DNA of 64,000 nt from NCBI GenBank assembly GCA_966424055.1, contig CBJLMB010000035.1:1-64000 (forward strand), written 5' to 3'. The position numbers and the translations under genes were made by a program. Below, one piece after another: positions 54,596 to 62,758 of the stretch (positions are counted from its first letter, which is position 1; every line of letters starts with the position of its first letter). The DNA is from Deminuibacter sp966424055 (GTDB taxonomy: Bacteria; Bacteroidota; Bacteroidia; Chitinophagales; Chitinophagaceae). A model generated the notes under the pieces. It was not told the origin of the DNA. It ran no database searches and worked only from the letters and a program-made list of their open reading frames with translations.

Positions 54596-55159
54596 TTAGC
54601 CCAGTATCTTCTTTAAAAATTTGCGCACATTTTCGAGGGCCTGCATATTACGGGTGATAGTGGTATTGACCGTTCCACCCTCTATCATCAGGAAAACCGT
54701 ATCGGCCAGCAGCTTCCTGTCCAATGGGCCTTCATAAGGCACCTGTTTAAAAAGGCTGTTCAGCATTGCACGCTGTTTTTCTTTGTGCGCTTCCACCAGT
54801 TGCAGCACCTGCATATCGGCAGCCCCTACTTCATCCATAATTTTTATAAAGGGGCAGCCGGAGAATCCCGATCTTTTCTGTTGTTCAATACGGTAGTCGA
54901 CAAACTTGAATAGCTTCTCCTTTGGCTGGGTAACACCTTTGCTGAACTGCTCCAGGCCTGCAAACCAATCCTCCTCCTGTTTCTTTAAATAGGCCAGCAG
55001 CAGGTCGTTCTTGGAGGCAAAATGATTGTACAAGGAGCCGATGGCGATATCAGCCTCTGCAATGATCTGGTTGATACCGGTTTGATTGAATCCCTGGTGG
55101 TAAAACAATTCAGTAGCAACATGAAGGATCCTGTCCCGTACTTTTATTTTGCTTTGCAT
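54596..55159 (-). CDS. TetR/AcrR-family transcriptional regulator
   Basis: A 187-residue regulator. The N-terminal helix-turn-helix spans about 8-55 (FYHQGFNQTGINQIIAEADIAIGSLYNHFASKNDLLLAYL) and the rest is the helical ligand-binding and dimer region, with a FSGCPFIKIMDE segment of the TetR_C type. It should repress its own gene, the hydrolase and the MFS pump, whose promoters carry three versions of one operator, and be released by the compound they process. Confidence 0.93.
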   Translation of the reverse strand: MQSKIKVRDRILHVATELFYHQGFNQTGINQIIAEADIAIGSLYNHFASKNDLLLAYLKKQEEDWFAGLEQFSKGVTQPKEKLFKFVDYRIEQQKRSGFSGCPFIKIMDEVGAADMQVLQLVEAHKEKQRAMLNSLFKQVPYEGPLDRKLLADTVFLMIEGGTVNTTITRNMQALENVRKFLKKILG

Positions 55160-55196
55160 AACGGTTTTAACAGGGCAAATGTAAGGGGATTTTTTT

Positions 55197-55217
55197 AAAA
55201 TAGAGAACTCTATCTAA
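55197..55217. promoter_or_regulatory. TetR operator upstream of the tetR-type gene
   Basis: ATAGAGAACTCTAT (55200-55213) is palindromic apart from its centre, and TCTATCTA (55209-55216) matches the half-site of the other two operators. It lies about 40 bp upstream of the regulator ATG, fitting autoregulation. Confidence 0.65.
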
Positions 55218-55219
55218 AA

Positions 55220-55755
55220 TTGTTCCATTGTTTTATTGTTCCATTGTTTTATTGTTTCATTGTTCCATTGTTCCATTGTTGTTAGTGATATAACCAACGT
55301 TGAATATTTAAACTTTCAAACCTAACAGAACTAACGTTAAACCTTAAACGTTAAACGCTTGAACCCTTAAACTCTTGAACATTTGAACTTTCAAACCTAA
55401 CAGAACCAACATTAAACCTTAAACGTTAAACTCTTGAACCCTTAAACTCTTGAACATTTGAACTTTTGAACTTTTAAACTTAACAGAACCAACATTAAAC
55501 CTTAAACGTTAAACTTTTAAACCTTCGTAGCAGCTAAGTTCCATTGTTTCATTGTTCCATTGTTTCATTGTTGTTAGTGATATAACCTACGTTGAATATT
55601 TAAACTTTCAAACCTAACAGAACCAACGTTAAACCTTAAACGTTAAACGCTTGAACCCTTAAACTCTTGAACATTTGAACTTTCAAACCTAACAGAACCA
55701 ACATTAAACCTTACACGTTAAACTTTTAAACCTTCGTAGCAGCTAAGTTTCATTG
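55220..55755. repeat. Nested low-complexity repeat block
   Basis: The block has two large related copies. Each starts with a 9-bp array (TTCCATTGT/TTTCATTGT) and GTTAGTGATATAACC, then words such as GAATATTTAAACTTTCAAACC, TAACAGAACCAACRTTAAACC, TTAAACGTTAAAC and CTTGAACCCTTAAACTCTTGAAC, and ends TTCGTAGCAGCTAAGTT. The first copy (55220 to about 55540) holds an extra internal duplication, the second runs from about 55540 to 55750. Stop codons in all frames make coding unlikely. Confidence 0.85.
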
Positions 55756-55887
55756 TTGGGTGGTTTAGTGAGGGGGCTGGGGGTATCTTTAAAAAGAATA
55801 TCTTTACGCGACTTTAATCATAGTATCTGGCAACGGGCTGGCAGGTATGGTTTTATTACCCGGTGGCCTGTGCTTTAACCCAACGGT

Positions 55888-56763
55888 ATGCATTTGTTCT
55901 ATCTTACTTTCGGCAACCATATCTCGCATCATTTACAGGCTTCTTTTTCCATTTTGTCGTTTCTTGCACAGGCAGCACCTGGTGATACGGTTGATATGCT
56001 GACGGACTGCCCTGAATTTTATGCGCATTTGTCTGGCAGGGTCAATACACTTCCTGTAGATGAGGCATTGCTGCGCGAATGGAAAGGGCCGCATGATTTT
56101 TTCTGGCGAGCCAAAATAAAAGCCATTGAACAAACCTGCAACCGCTATGCCGGCGAACCGGTGATCTACCTGGATTCGGATACATTCCTGTACAATGCAG
56201 CCAACGCATTCCGCCAGCAGCTGGCAAACAATAAAGCACTGATGCACCTGGCAGAAGGACCTTTGAGCCAGGCAGGCAGCAAAACAGAAAAGAAAATGTG
56301 GCAGCAGGTCAGTGGCCGGTCGTTCGGCGGTTTAACCATGCAGCCTGCAGACATGATGTGGAACGCAGGTGTAGTGGCAACGCCCAATACCTTGCGTGGC
56401 GAAGAATGCAGGCTGGCACTGGCGATCTGTGATGAAATGTGCGCAGCCGGTGTTACCCGCAGGCTGATAGAACAATATGCCCTTTCTCTTGTCCTTGATA
56501 AAACCTATGGTCTCACTGAAGCAGCGCCCTATATTGCCCACTACTGGAGCAATAAAGAAGAATGGACCAAAGGCATCAGTGATTTTTTCACGACTGCCTA
56601 TTTTAAACAATATACACCCGCACAAACCATAGAAGCCTTCAAACAATTTCCTTATAACAGCATCCCGGTGGTAAAAAAAACCAGGAACACCACAACAAGG
56701 CTGCAACGGCTGGCAGCAAAACTCTTCCCGCCAAGGGATGTGCAGTACCTGCAAAAAGCATAG
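55888..56763 (+). CDS. GT-A-like putative glycosyltransferase
   Basis: A 291-residue cytosolic protein with a nucleotide-diphospho-sugar-transferase-like pattern: HLFYLTFGNHISHHLQASFSILSFL, then VDMLTDCPEFY, the DxD-type metal motif VIYLDSDTFLYN, and MWNAGVVATPN later. This fits a GT-A fold enzyme acting on an unknown acceptor. The DxD is the only strong motif, so confidence is moderate. The C-terminal tail is basic. Next gene is an FtsX-type permease on the same strand 267 bp downstream. Confidence 0.7.
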   Translation: MHLFYLTFGNHISHHLQASFSILSFLAQAAPGDTVDMLTDCPEFYAHLSGRVNTLPVDEALLREWKGPHDFFWRAKIKAIEQTCNRYAGEPVIYLDSDTFLYNAANAFRQQLANNKALMHLAEGPLSQAGSKTEKKMWQQVSGRSFGGLTMQPADMMWNAGVVATPNTLRGEECRLALAICDEMCAAGVTRRLIEQYALSLVLDKTYGLTEAAPYIAHYWSNKEEWTKGISDFFTTAYFKQYTPAQTIEAFKQFPYNSIPVVKKTRNTTTRLQRLAAKLFPPRDVQYLQKA

Positions 56764-57030
56764 CCTGGTCTTCCGGCAAAATAACCAGGGCATTCCCGGT
56801 CATTTACCACCAAGAACAAGGCCTGTATACTTTTCATGACATTGTTTTTAAATGCACAGAGCCTGTATGCAGCCCATCCTATTGTGCCTTACATAAATGA
56901 ACAAGAAGTGTGCGGAAGCGAACAGTACGCCATCGCCTTCACCTTTAGCCGGTTGATTTACAAACACATACCTGGCTGGCACTACAGTTGTTACACAAAG
57001 GCATTCCACACCGGGCCAATAACAAGACGT

Positions 57031-59424
57031 ATGATTGTACATTATCTTAAAACAGCTTTCAGGAACCTGTTGCACAACAAAACCCAGTCAGCCATTAACA
57101 CCACAGGCTTATTAGTAGGGTTCAGTGCTTTCCTGCTCATCTTCCTGGTTTTGCAGTACGAAGAAAGTTTTGATGTTTTTCATACAAAAAAAGACCGTAT
57201 TTACCGGGTGGTGAGAGAAGCGCAGGATTATTCGGGTGGGGATGCCTCCTTTCCGCTTGCAGGTGCACTACGAAAAGAATTTCCGCAGGTAGAAAAAGCA
57301 GCAGCCATTTATGGCGACAGGAATGTACAGGTAATTGTGCCTGGTGAAAACGGTTCGGTACTGAAAAAGTTCAAAGAGAACAACAATGTATTTTTTGCTG
57401 AACCTGATTTTTTTTCGCTGTTCGATTTCAGGATGCCTGAAGGAGATCCTGCCGATGCTATCCGGGAGCCCAATACCGCTTTGCTGACAAAGGAAGTGGC
57501 AGTGCGCTATTTCGGGGATGCACAAAAAGCCATCGGGCGTATTATACGGATATATGAGCACGATATCAGGATAACAGGCATACTGGATAACCCTCCGGCC
57601 AATACTGATCTTCCTCTTGGCATCGTAGCATCTTACAGCACATATGTATCACTGGGTATTGACCTGAACGACTGGATACAACTGTCAGCACGTCATTATT
57701 GTTTTGTATTGCTGAAACCAGGCCATAGCGCAACACAGTTCAACAACCTGTTATCGGGTTTGATCGCCAGGCATGTGCCTAAAGAAAACATAGATTATCA
57801 TCTTTCCCTTCAGCCATTACGCGAAATGCATTTTGAAGGACGCTTCGGTAATTTCAGGGAACACACGTTCAGTCATGAGTTGATCGCCACCCTGCGTATC
57901 ATCGGTATATTCCTGTTGCTTATTGCCTGCGTTAATTTCATCAATCTTTCCACTGCACATGCTGTTACCCGCTCAAAAGAAATAGGTGTACGCAAGGTAC
58001 TGGGAGGCAGCCGTAAACAGCTGCTATGGCAGTTCTTTGGTGAAACAGGACTGGTTTGCCTGTTTTCGATAGCAGGTGCAGTGCTGCTCACCTTATGCTG
58101 CCTTCCTTTTATTAACCGGTTGCTGGAAACCAGTATCCCGCCCGCGGCTTTATGGAAGCCAGGCACCCTCACCTGCTTACTACTGGCATGGCTTGTGGTC
58201 ACTTTTTTATCCGGGGCATACCCGGCACTGGTATTATCCGGATTCAATCCCATCAGTGCGCTGAAAAACAAAATATCATCCGCCACCGGGAAAACAGTAT
58301 CGCTCAGGCGATCGCTGGTTGTATGCCAGTTTGTGATAGCCCAGGTGCTCATTATCGGAACACTGGTAGTGGTAAGCCAGATGAGGTATTTCAACAATAT
58401 TGATCTTGGTTTTAATAAAGAGGCCATTATTCATGCCGACTTTCCCTGGGACAGCATTGGGCAGGTAAAAATGTCTGCGCTGCGGAATGAACTATTGCAG
58501 CAGCCGGGTGTAAAAGAAATCAGTTTCAGTGCATTTGTTCCATCGGGAAAAACGGGCTGGGCCACCGATTTATGGAAGAATAGGGTACACAGCAGCAAGC
58601 CCGATGTTATCGTGATCATGCGTCCAGCCGATACAGGTTATTTTAGTCTGTACCATCTGCAGCTGCTCGCGGGCCGCATCTATCATCCTGCTGATACCAT
58701 GCATGAATTTGTGATCAATGAAACCCTGCTGAAAAAACTGGATCTCCGCCATCCGGAAGACGCGATAGGCCGGGATATTACTGTGAGTAAAACTACAGGC
58801 CCTATTGTTGGCGTGATAAAAGATTTCCATACCCGTTCACTGCGGCATGGCCTTGAGCCGGTTGTATTAAGCACTGTTAAAAGCATGTACAAAACGGTCA
58901 ATATTAAAATAGCACCAGATAAAGCCGGTAGCGTTATTGCAGCGGCCACCAGCATATGGAACAAGCTGTTTCCCAACTATGTATTTGGATATAATTTTAT
59001 GAATGAAACGCTGGCCGCTTACTATAAGCAGGAACAACAACTGGCACAGTTGTACCTGTTGTTCGCCGGTATAGCAATTTTTATTTCCTGCCTGGGTTTA
59101 TACGGACTGGTTTCTTTTATGGCAGTACGGAAGAAAAAAGAGATCGGCATCCGCAAAGTACTGGGCGCACCGGTGAGCAATATCCTCTTACTGCTTTCCG
59201 GCGAATTCCTATTGCTGATAGGGATCGCATTCTTTATTGCGGCACCGGTAGCCTGGTATTTCATGCATAACTGGCTGCAGCAATATACTTACCGTATTCA
59301 CCTGGGTGCAGGCATCTTCCTGGCCACCTTATTATCGTCTGTTTTTATTGCCTGGCTTACAGTAGGGCATTCGGCTATCAAAGCTGCAACAGCGAATCCC
59401 GTAAAGAGCCTGCGTACGGAATAA
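57031..59424 (+). CDS. MacB/FtsX-type ABC transporter permease, orphan
   Basis: The product is 797 residues from the ATG at 57031, chosen because MIVHYLKTAFRNLLHNKTQSAINTTGLLVG is the family start; 65 upstream codons lack protein character. Like the permease at 49457-51838 it has two MacB_PCD/FtsX halves, with coupling segments SKEIGVRKVLGGSRKQLLWQFFGETG and KKEIGIRKVLGAPVSNILLLLSGEF. Both end in the same KAAxANPVKSLR-like tail. No ATPase gene is adjacent, so it must share one encoded elsewhere. Terminator hairpin follows 97 bp downstream. Confidence 0.9.
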   Translation: MIVHYLKTAFRNLLHNKTQSAINTTGLLVGFSAFLLIFLVLQYEESFDVFHTKKDRIYRVVREAQDYSGGDASFPLAGALRKEFPQVEKAAAIYGDRNVQVIVPGENGSVLKKFKENNNVFFAEPDFFSLFDFRMPEGDPADAIREPNTALLTKEVAVRYFGDAQKAIGRIIRIYEHDIRITGILDNPPANTDLPLGIVASYSTYVSLGIDLNDWIQLSARHYCFVLLKPGHSATQFNNLLSGLIARHVPKENIDYHLSLQPLREMHFEGRFGNFREHTFSHELIATLRIIGIFLLLIACVNFINLSTAHAVTRSKEIGVRKVLGGSRKQLLWQFFGETGLVCLFSIAGAVLLTLCCLPFINRLLETSIPPAALWKPGTLTCLLLAWLVVTFLSGAYPALVLSGFNPISALKNKISSATGKTVSLRRSLVVCQFVIAQVLIIGTLVVVSQMRYFNNIDLGFNKEAIIHADFPWDSIGQVKMSALRNELLQQPGVKEISFSAFVPSGKTGWATDLWKNRVHSSKPDVIVIMRPADTGYFSLYHLQLLAGRIYHPADTMHEFVINETLLKKLDLRHPEDAIGRDITVSKTTGPIVGVIKDFHTRSLRHGLEPVVLSTVKSMYKTVNIKIAPDKAGSVIAAATSIWNKLFPNYVFGYNFMNETLAAYYKQEQQLAQLYLLFAGIAIFISCLGLYGLVSFMAVRKKKEIGIRKVLGAPVSNILLLLSGEFLLLIGIAFFIAAPVAWYFMHNWLQQYTYRIHLGAGIFLATLLSSVFIAWLTVGHSAIKAATANPVKSLRTE

Positions 59425-59870
59425 ATAGCAGGCTTTGTTCAAAATCCAATACCAACCACTGTTTAAACAGCCACCAGTGCAGAAAAAATAAAACAACCCA
59501 AATTGCTGTTGCTAACTTTTAATGCCCTGCTCATGCAGGGCATTTTATATTTTCCGGAGCCCATCTCCATGTTTTATCCGGCTGTTCTCAAAAACATAAA
59601 AACGATTTTTCTTACCCTGCTGTCTCATTAAAAAAATCCGCATACATTTCATCATATTCAACCATCCACCCCGGATCATTTTAAAAGCTGCAAGCCGGCC
59701 GCTCTGTCACCGGGAAATCCACAGTAATCGCATCAACACTATACTTGCTGCCACCGAACATCAGCTCACCAGCACAGTGCAGCATAGTTCAGGATGGCTC
59801 AGGACTGTAATACAAATTGATTCAACTAGGTTTATATCACTTTAATTAACGATTGCTTAAATCTTCAACA
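59425..59870. other. Intergenic between permease and TonB receptor
   Basis: 446 bp holding the terminator above and the promoter side of the receptor gene. No open frame of note. TAGGTTTA near 59828 resembles but does not match TAnnTTTG. Confidence 0.5.
59521..59555. terminator. Rho-independent terminator of the FtsX-type permease
   Basis: AATGCCCTGC (59521-59530) pairs perfectly with GCAGGGCATT (59535-59544) around TCAT, followed by TTATATTTT. Confidence 0.88.
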
Positions 59871-62717
59871 ATGTATCAAACTATCTGCAAACTATCCAGA
59901 TGGAGGGTTTGGTGCACTTTACCTCTGTTCTGGCTCTCTCTTTTAACAGCCCAGGCACAAACAGGATCTATTCATGGCAATGTACGCAATGCAAAAGGAG
60001 AAGCTGTTGCGGGCGCCGCTGTCAAATTAAAAGAAACAGGTAAAATGTACGTCACCGACAATGAAGGCCGTTTTACAATTGATCATGTATCCAATGGTCA
60101 CTACACGCTGGAGGTCACGTCTATTGGCTTTGCCAAACAGGAGCTGAAGATCAGCAGCCCCGGCGATGTCGTCAGTATCACACTGCGGGAAGAAGTAAAA
60201 GAAGTGGATGAAGTGATTGTAACAGGTGTATTCGACAAAAGAAAAAAAATGGAATCATCTGTTGCTATCACAACACTCTCTGCCGCGCAGTTACGCAAAC
60301 AAACACCGGTAAGCGCTGCCGACCTGCTTAAAAATGTGCCCGGTGTATTTGTCAACTCCTCGCTGGGAGAGATCAGGAATGTTGTGTATTCGCGCGGTGT
60401 ATCGGCCAATTCATCTGATGGTGACCGCGGCTATTATTATGTATCGATGCAGGAAGATGGTTTACCTGTTACCAATGTCACCTATGGCAACTATGGACCC
60501 GATTATTTCCTCAGGGCCGATGTCACTACCGCCAAAGTGGAAGCTGTGCGCGGTGGTTCGGCCTCTATCGTTGGCCCCAATGCACCCGGCGGTATCTTCA
60601 ATTATATTTCCAGAACAGGTGGCGATACATTTGGCGGCGAGTTCAGGGCAAGAGCAGGGATAGAAGGTGATGGCAACACTTATTACCGTGGCGACCTGAA
60701 TGCAGGCGGCCCAATAAGCCATGACAAAAGCTGGGCTTACAATATCGGCGGTTTTTACCGCTATGACAATGGATCAAGAAATCCTGGCTACCCCGTAAAC
60801 TATGGCGGCCAGGTAAAAGCCAATATACTTAAAACCTATAAAACAGGTTCGCTGAAATTGTATGCCAAATACCTCAATGATCACAATGCCTGGTTTGAAT
60901 TTTCACCAGCTGTCAATTTCAATAAACCACAGCTGGCCCCGGGTGTAAAAAATACAGATACTTACCTGCCCAACAAAAATTTCAAATTCCGTTACCCGTT
61001 CAATTCATCTGTCTACGACCAGGATTTTGATGTAACCAGGCTGGCACATGCAAAAGAAGCATCCATTGGCCTCGACTGGAGCCAGCACCTGGGCAATGGC
61101 TGGACTGTCAACAACAATCTCAAATACTCCAACAAATCGACCAACTGGAACACCGGCGCGATCATTACCACGGTTGGACTGGAAAGCATGTATCCCTACC
61201 TGTTCTCCAATACATTGGGCCGAAACGGTATTTTCACCTTTACTGATCTCACCAATAACCAGCAGCTGGCGCAGGTGCTTGCCAGGAATGGCAACTATAC
61301 CCTGCAGGGAAACAATACATTGCCAGGACAAAACGTACAAGCCAATTCACTGATGTTACAGGGCCTTTTTTTAAACCACAACCAGGTGAATGAGCTTTTC
61401 GACCAGCTTTCATTCAGCAAAAAGCTCAGGAATATGAGCTTTACCGCAGGCGGTTATTTTGCCAGGTCAACTGTTGGTTACGCACAAGGTGTGGTGGGTG
61501 CGGGCTATGGCACTATTGAAAACAGGCCCCATCCCGTAGGTATTACTTTAACTGATTCTGCAGGCAACAATTACCAGGTTACAGCGCCTTCGGGTGCCGG
61601 TGGTATGGGCAGGCAGAATTTAAGCATTGCAGATATCACACAAACACAGGTTGCCGCATTCTTCAATCACAACTGGCAGATAACGCCGCAATTGAATCTT
61701 GACTGGGGTGTTCGTTATGATAACATGCATGTAAAAGGCAGTAACCAGGCTACCGTAACAGGAACAGATATCAAGAATGGCGGGGCAGATCATAATATAC
61801 AAACGATATACGACAACTATGCTACCAGTAGCGGAGCCATTCTCCCCTACAACAAAACAGTATCTACGCTCTCCTATTCTGCCGCGCTCAATTACAGGTT
61901 TTCGAACCAATATGCATTGTATGCCCGCTTTTCCAACGGTAAAAAAGCGCCAGACCTGATCTTGTATCTTGGTGCGAATACACCTTTCCTGGCATCGACC
62001 TTAGACCCCAAAGCACAGGATTTGAAACAGCTGGAGTTTGGGTTCAAAGCAAATTACCAGCAGCTGAAATTCACGCTTACACCTTTCTACAGCCTGCTCA
62101 GCAATATACCCACTTCTGCAACGGGACAGAATGCAGATGGCTCTTATTACAATACACCAGTTGTACTGAATAAAATGGAAGACTATGGTGTTGAACTGGA
62201 AGCCAATTATGATGCTACTAAAAACTTCAGTGTAAGAGGTGTTTTAACCCTGCAAAAAGCCACCGCCAAAGAATGGAAAGTATGGGTACTCAACAACGCA
62301 GGTCCTGAGGACGATAAAACGCAGGATTTCTCCGGCAATAAAGCCGATAATAACCCGGCTGTTATGTTTACCCTCAGCCCCGGTTATACCGCAGGAAAGT
62401 TCTATGCCAATATCAACTGGAAATATATGGGCAGCCGCCCGGCCAATGTGCCCAATACATTTACACTGCCAGGCTTCAGCCAGTTTGATATGGCACTGAC
62501 CTACGATTTTTCCAAAAAACTGAATGCCAGTTTCAATATCAACAACATCTTAAATGGCAAAGGTGCAATGGGCTGGCAGGCACCGGGAGGTTTTCCTGTA
62601 TCGCTCGACCGGCAGGGTTTTCTGCCATCCAAACTTGCGGCCAATCCCAATGCCACATTTTCTATTCTCACTATTCAGCCAAGATGCTATTTCCTAACGG
62701 TCAGCTATAAATTTTAA
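59871..62717 (+). CDS. TonB-dependent receptor
   Basis: The product is 948 residues from the ATG at 59871 (a TTG 18 bp upstream is weaker). It has a signal peptide ending near AQAQ, a CarboxypepD_reg-like domain (GSIHGNVRNAKGEAVAGAAVKLKETGKMYVTDNEGRF), a plug (ELLKNVPGVFVNSSLGEIRNVVYSRGVSANSSDGDR region) and a barrel ending PRCYFLTVSYKF. It imports a substrate through TonB. Followed after 41 bp by a GH106-type enzyme and not by a susD gene, so it may be a rhamnose-glycan or sugar-oligomer receptor of another type than SusC. Confidence 0.92.
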   Translation: MYQTICKLSRWRVWCTLPLFWLSLLTAQAQTGSIHGNVRNAKGEAVAGAAVKLKETGKMYVTDNEGRFTIDHVSNGHYTLEVTSIGFAKQELKISSPGDVVSITLREEVKEVDEVIVTGVFDKRKKMESSVAITTLSAAQLRKQTPVSAADLLKNVPGVFVNSSLGEIRNVVYSRGVSANSSDGDRGYYYVSMQEDGLPVTNVTYGNYGPDYFLRADVTTAKVEAVRGGSASIVGPNAPGGIFNYISRTGGDTFGGEFRARAGIEGDGNTYYRGDLNAGGPISHDKSWAYNIGGFYRYDNGSRNPGYPVNYGGQVKANILKTYKTGSLKLYAKYLNDHNAWFEFSPAVNFNKPQLAPGVKNTDTYLPNKNFKFRYPFNSSVYDQDFDVTRLAHAKEASIGLDWSQHLGNGWTVNNNLKYSNKSTNWNTGAIITTVGLESMYPYLFSNTLGRNGIFTFTDLTNNQQLAQVLARNGNYTLQGNNTLPGQNVQANSLMLQGLFLNHNQVNELFDQLSFSKKLRNMSFTAGGYFARSTVGYAQGVVGAGYGTIENRPHPVGITLTDSAGNNYQVTAPSGAGGMGRQNLSIADITQTQVAAFFNHNWQITPQLNLDWGVRYDNMHVKGSNQATVTGTDIKNGGADHNIQTIYDNYATSSGAILPYNKTVSTLSYSAALNYRFSNQYALYARFSNGKKAPDLILYLGANTPFLASTLDPKAQDLKQLEFGFKANYQQLKFTLTPFYSLLSNIPTSATGQNADGSYYNTPVVLNKMEDYGVELEANYDATKNFSVRGVLTLQKATAKEWKVWVLNNAGPEDDKTQDFSGNKADNNPAVMFTLSPGYTAGKFYANINWKYMGSRPANVPNTFTLPGFSQFDMALTYDFSKKLNASFNINNILNGKGAMGWQAPGGFPVSLDRQGFLPSKLAANPNATFSILTIQPRCYFLTVSYKF

Positions 62718-62758
62718 GTAGCAGGCTTAGGGATCATTCAACACCTTATTCTACAAAT

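Noticed and set aside
55220..55755. CRISPR or coding region in the repeat block
   Set aside because: Short words of 7-25 bp without constant repeat/spacer geometry, stops in all frames.
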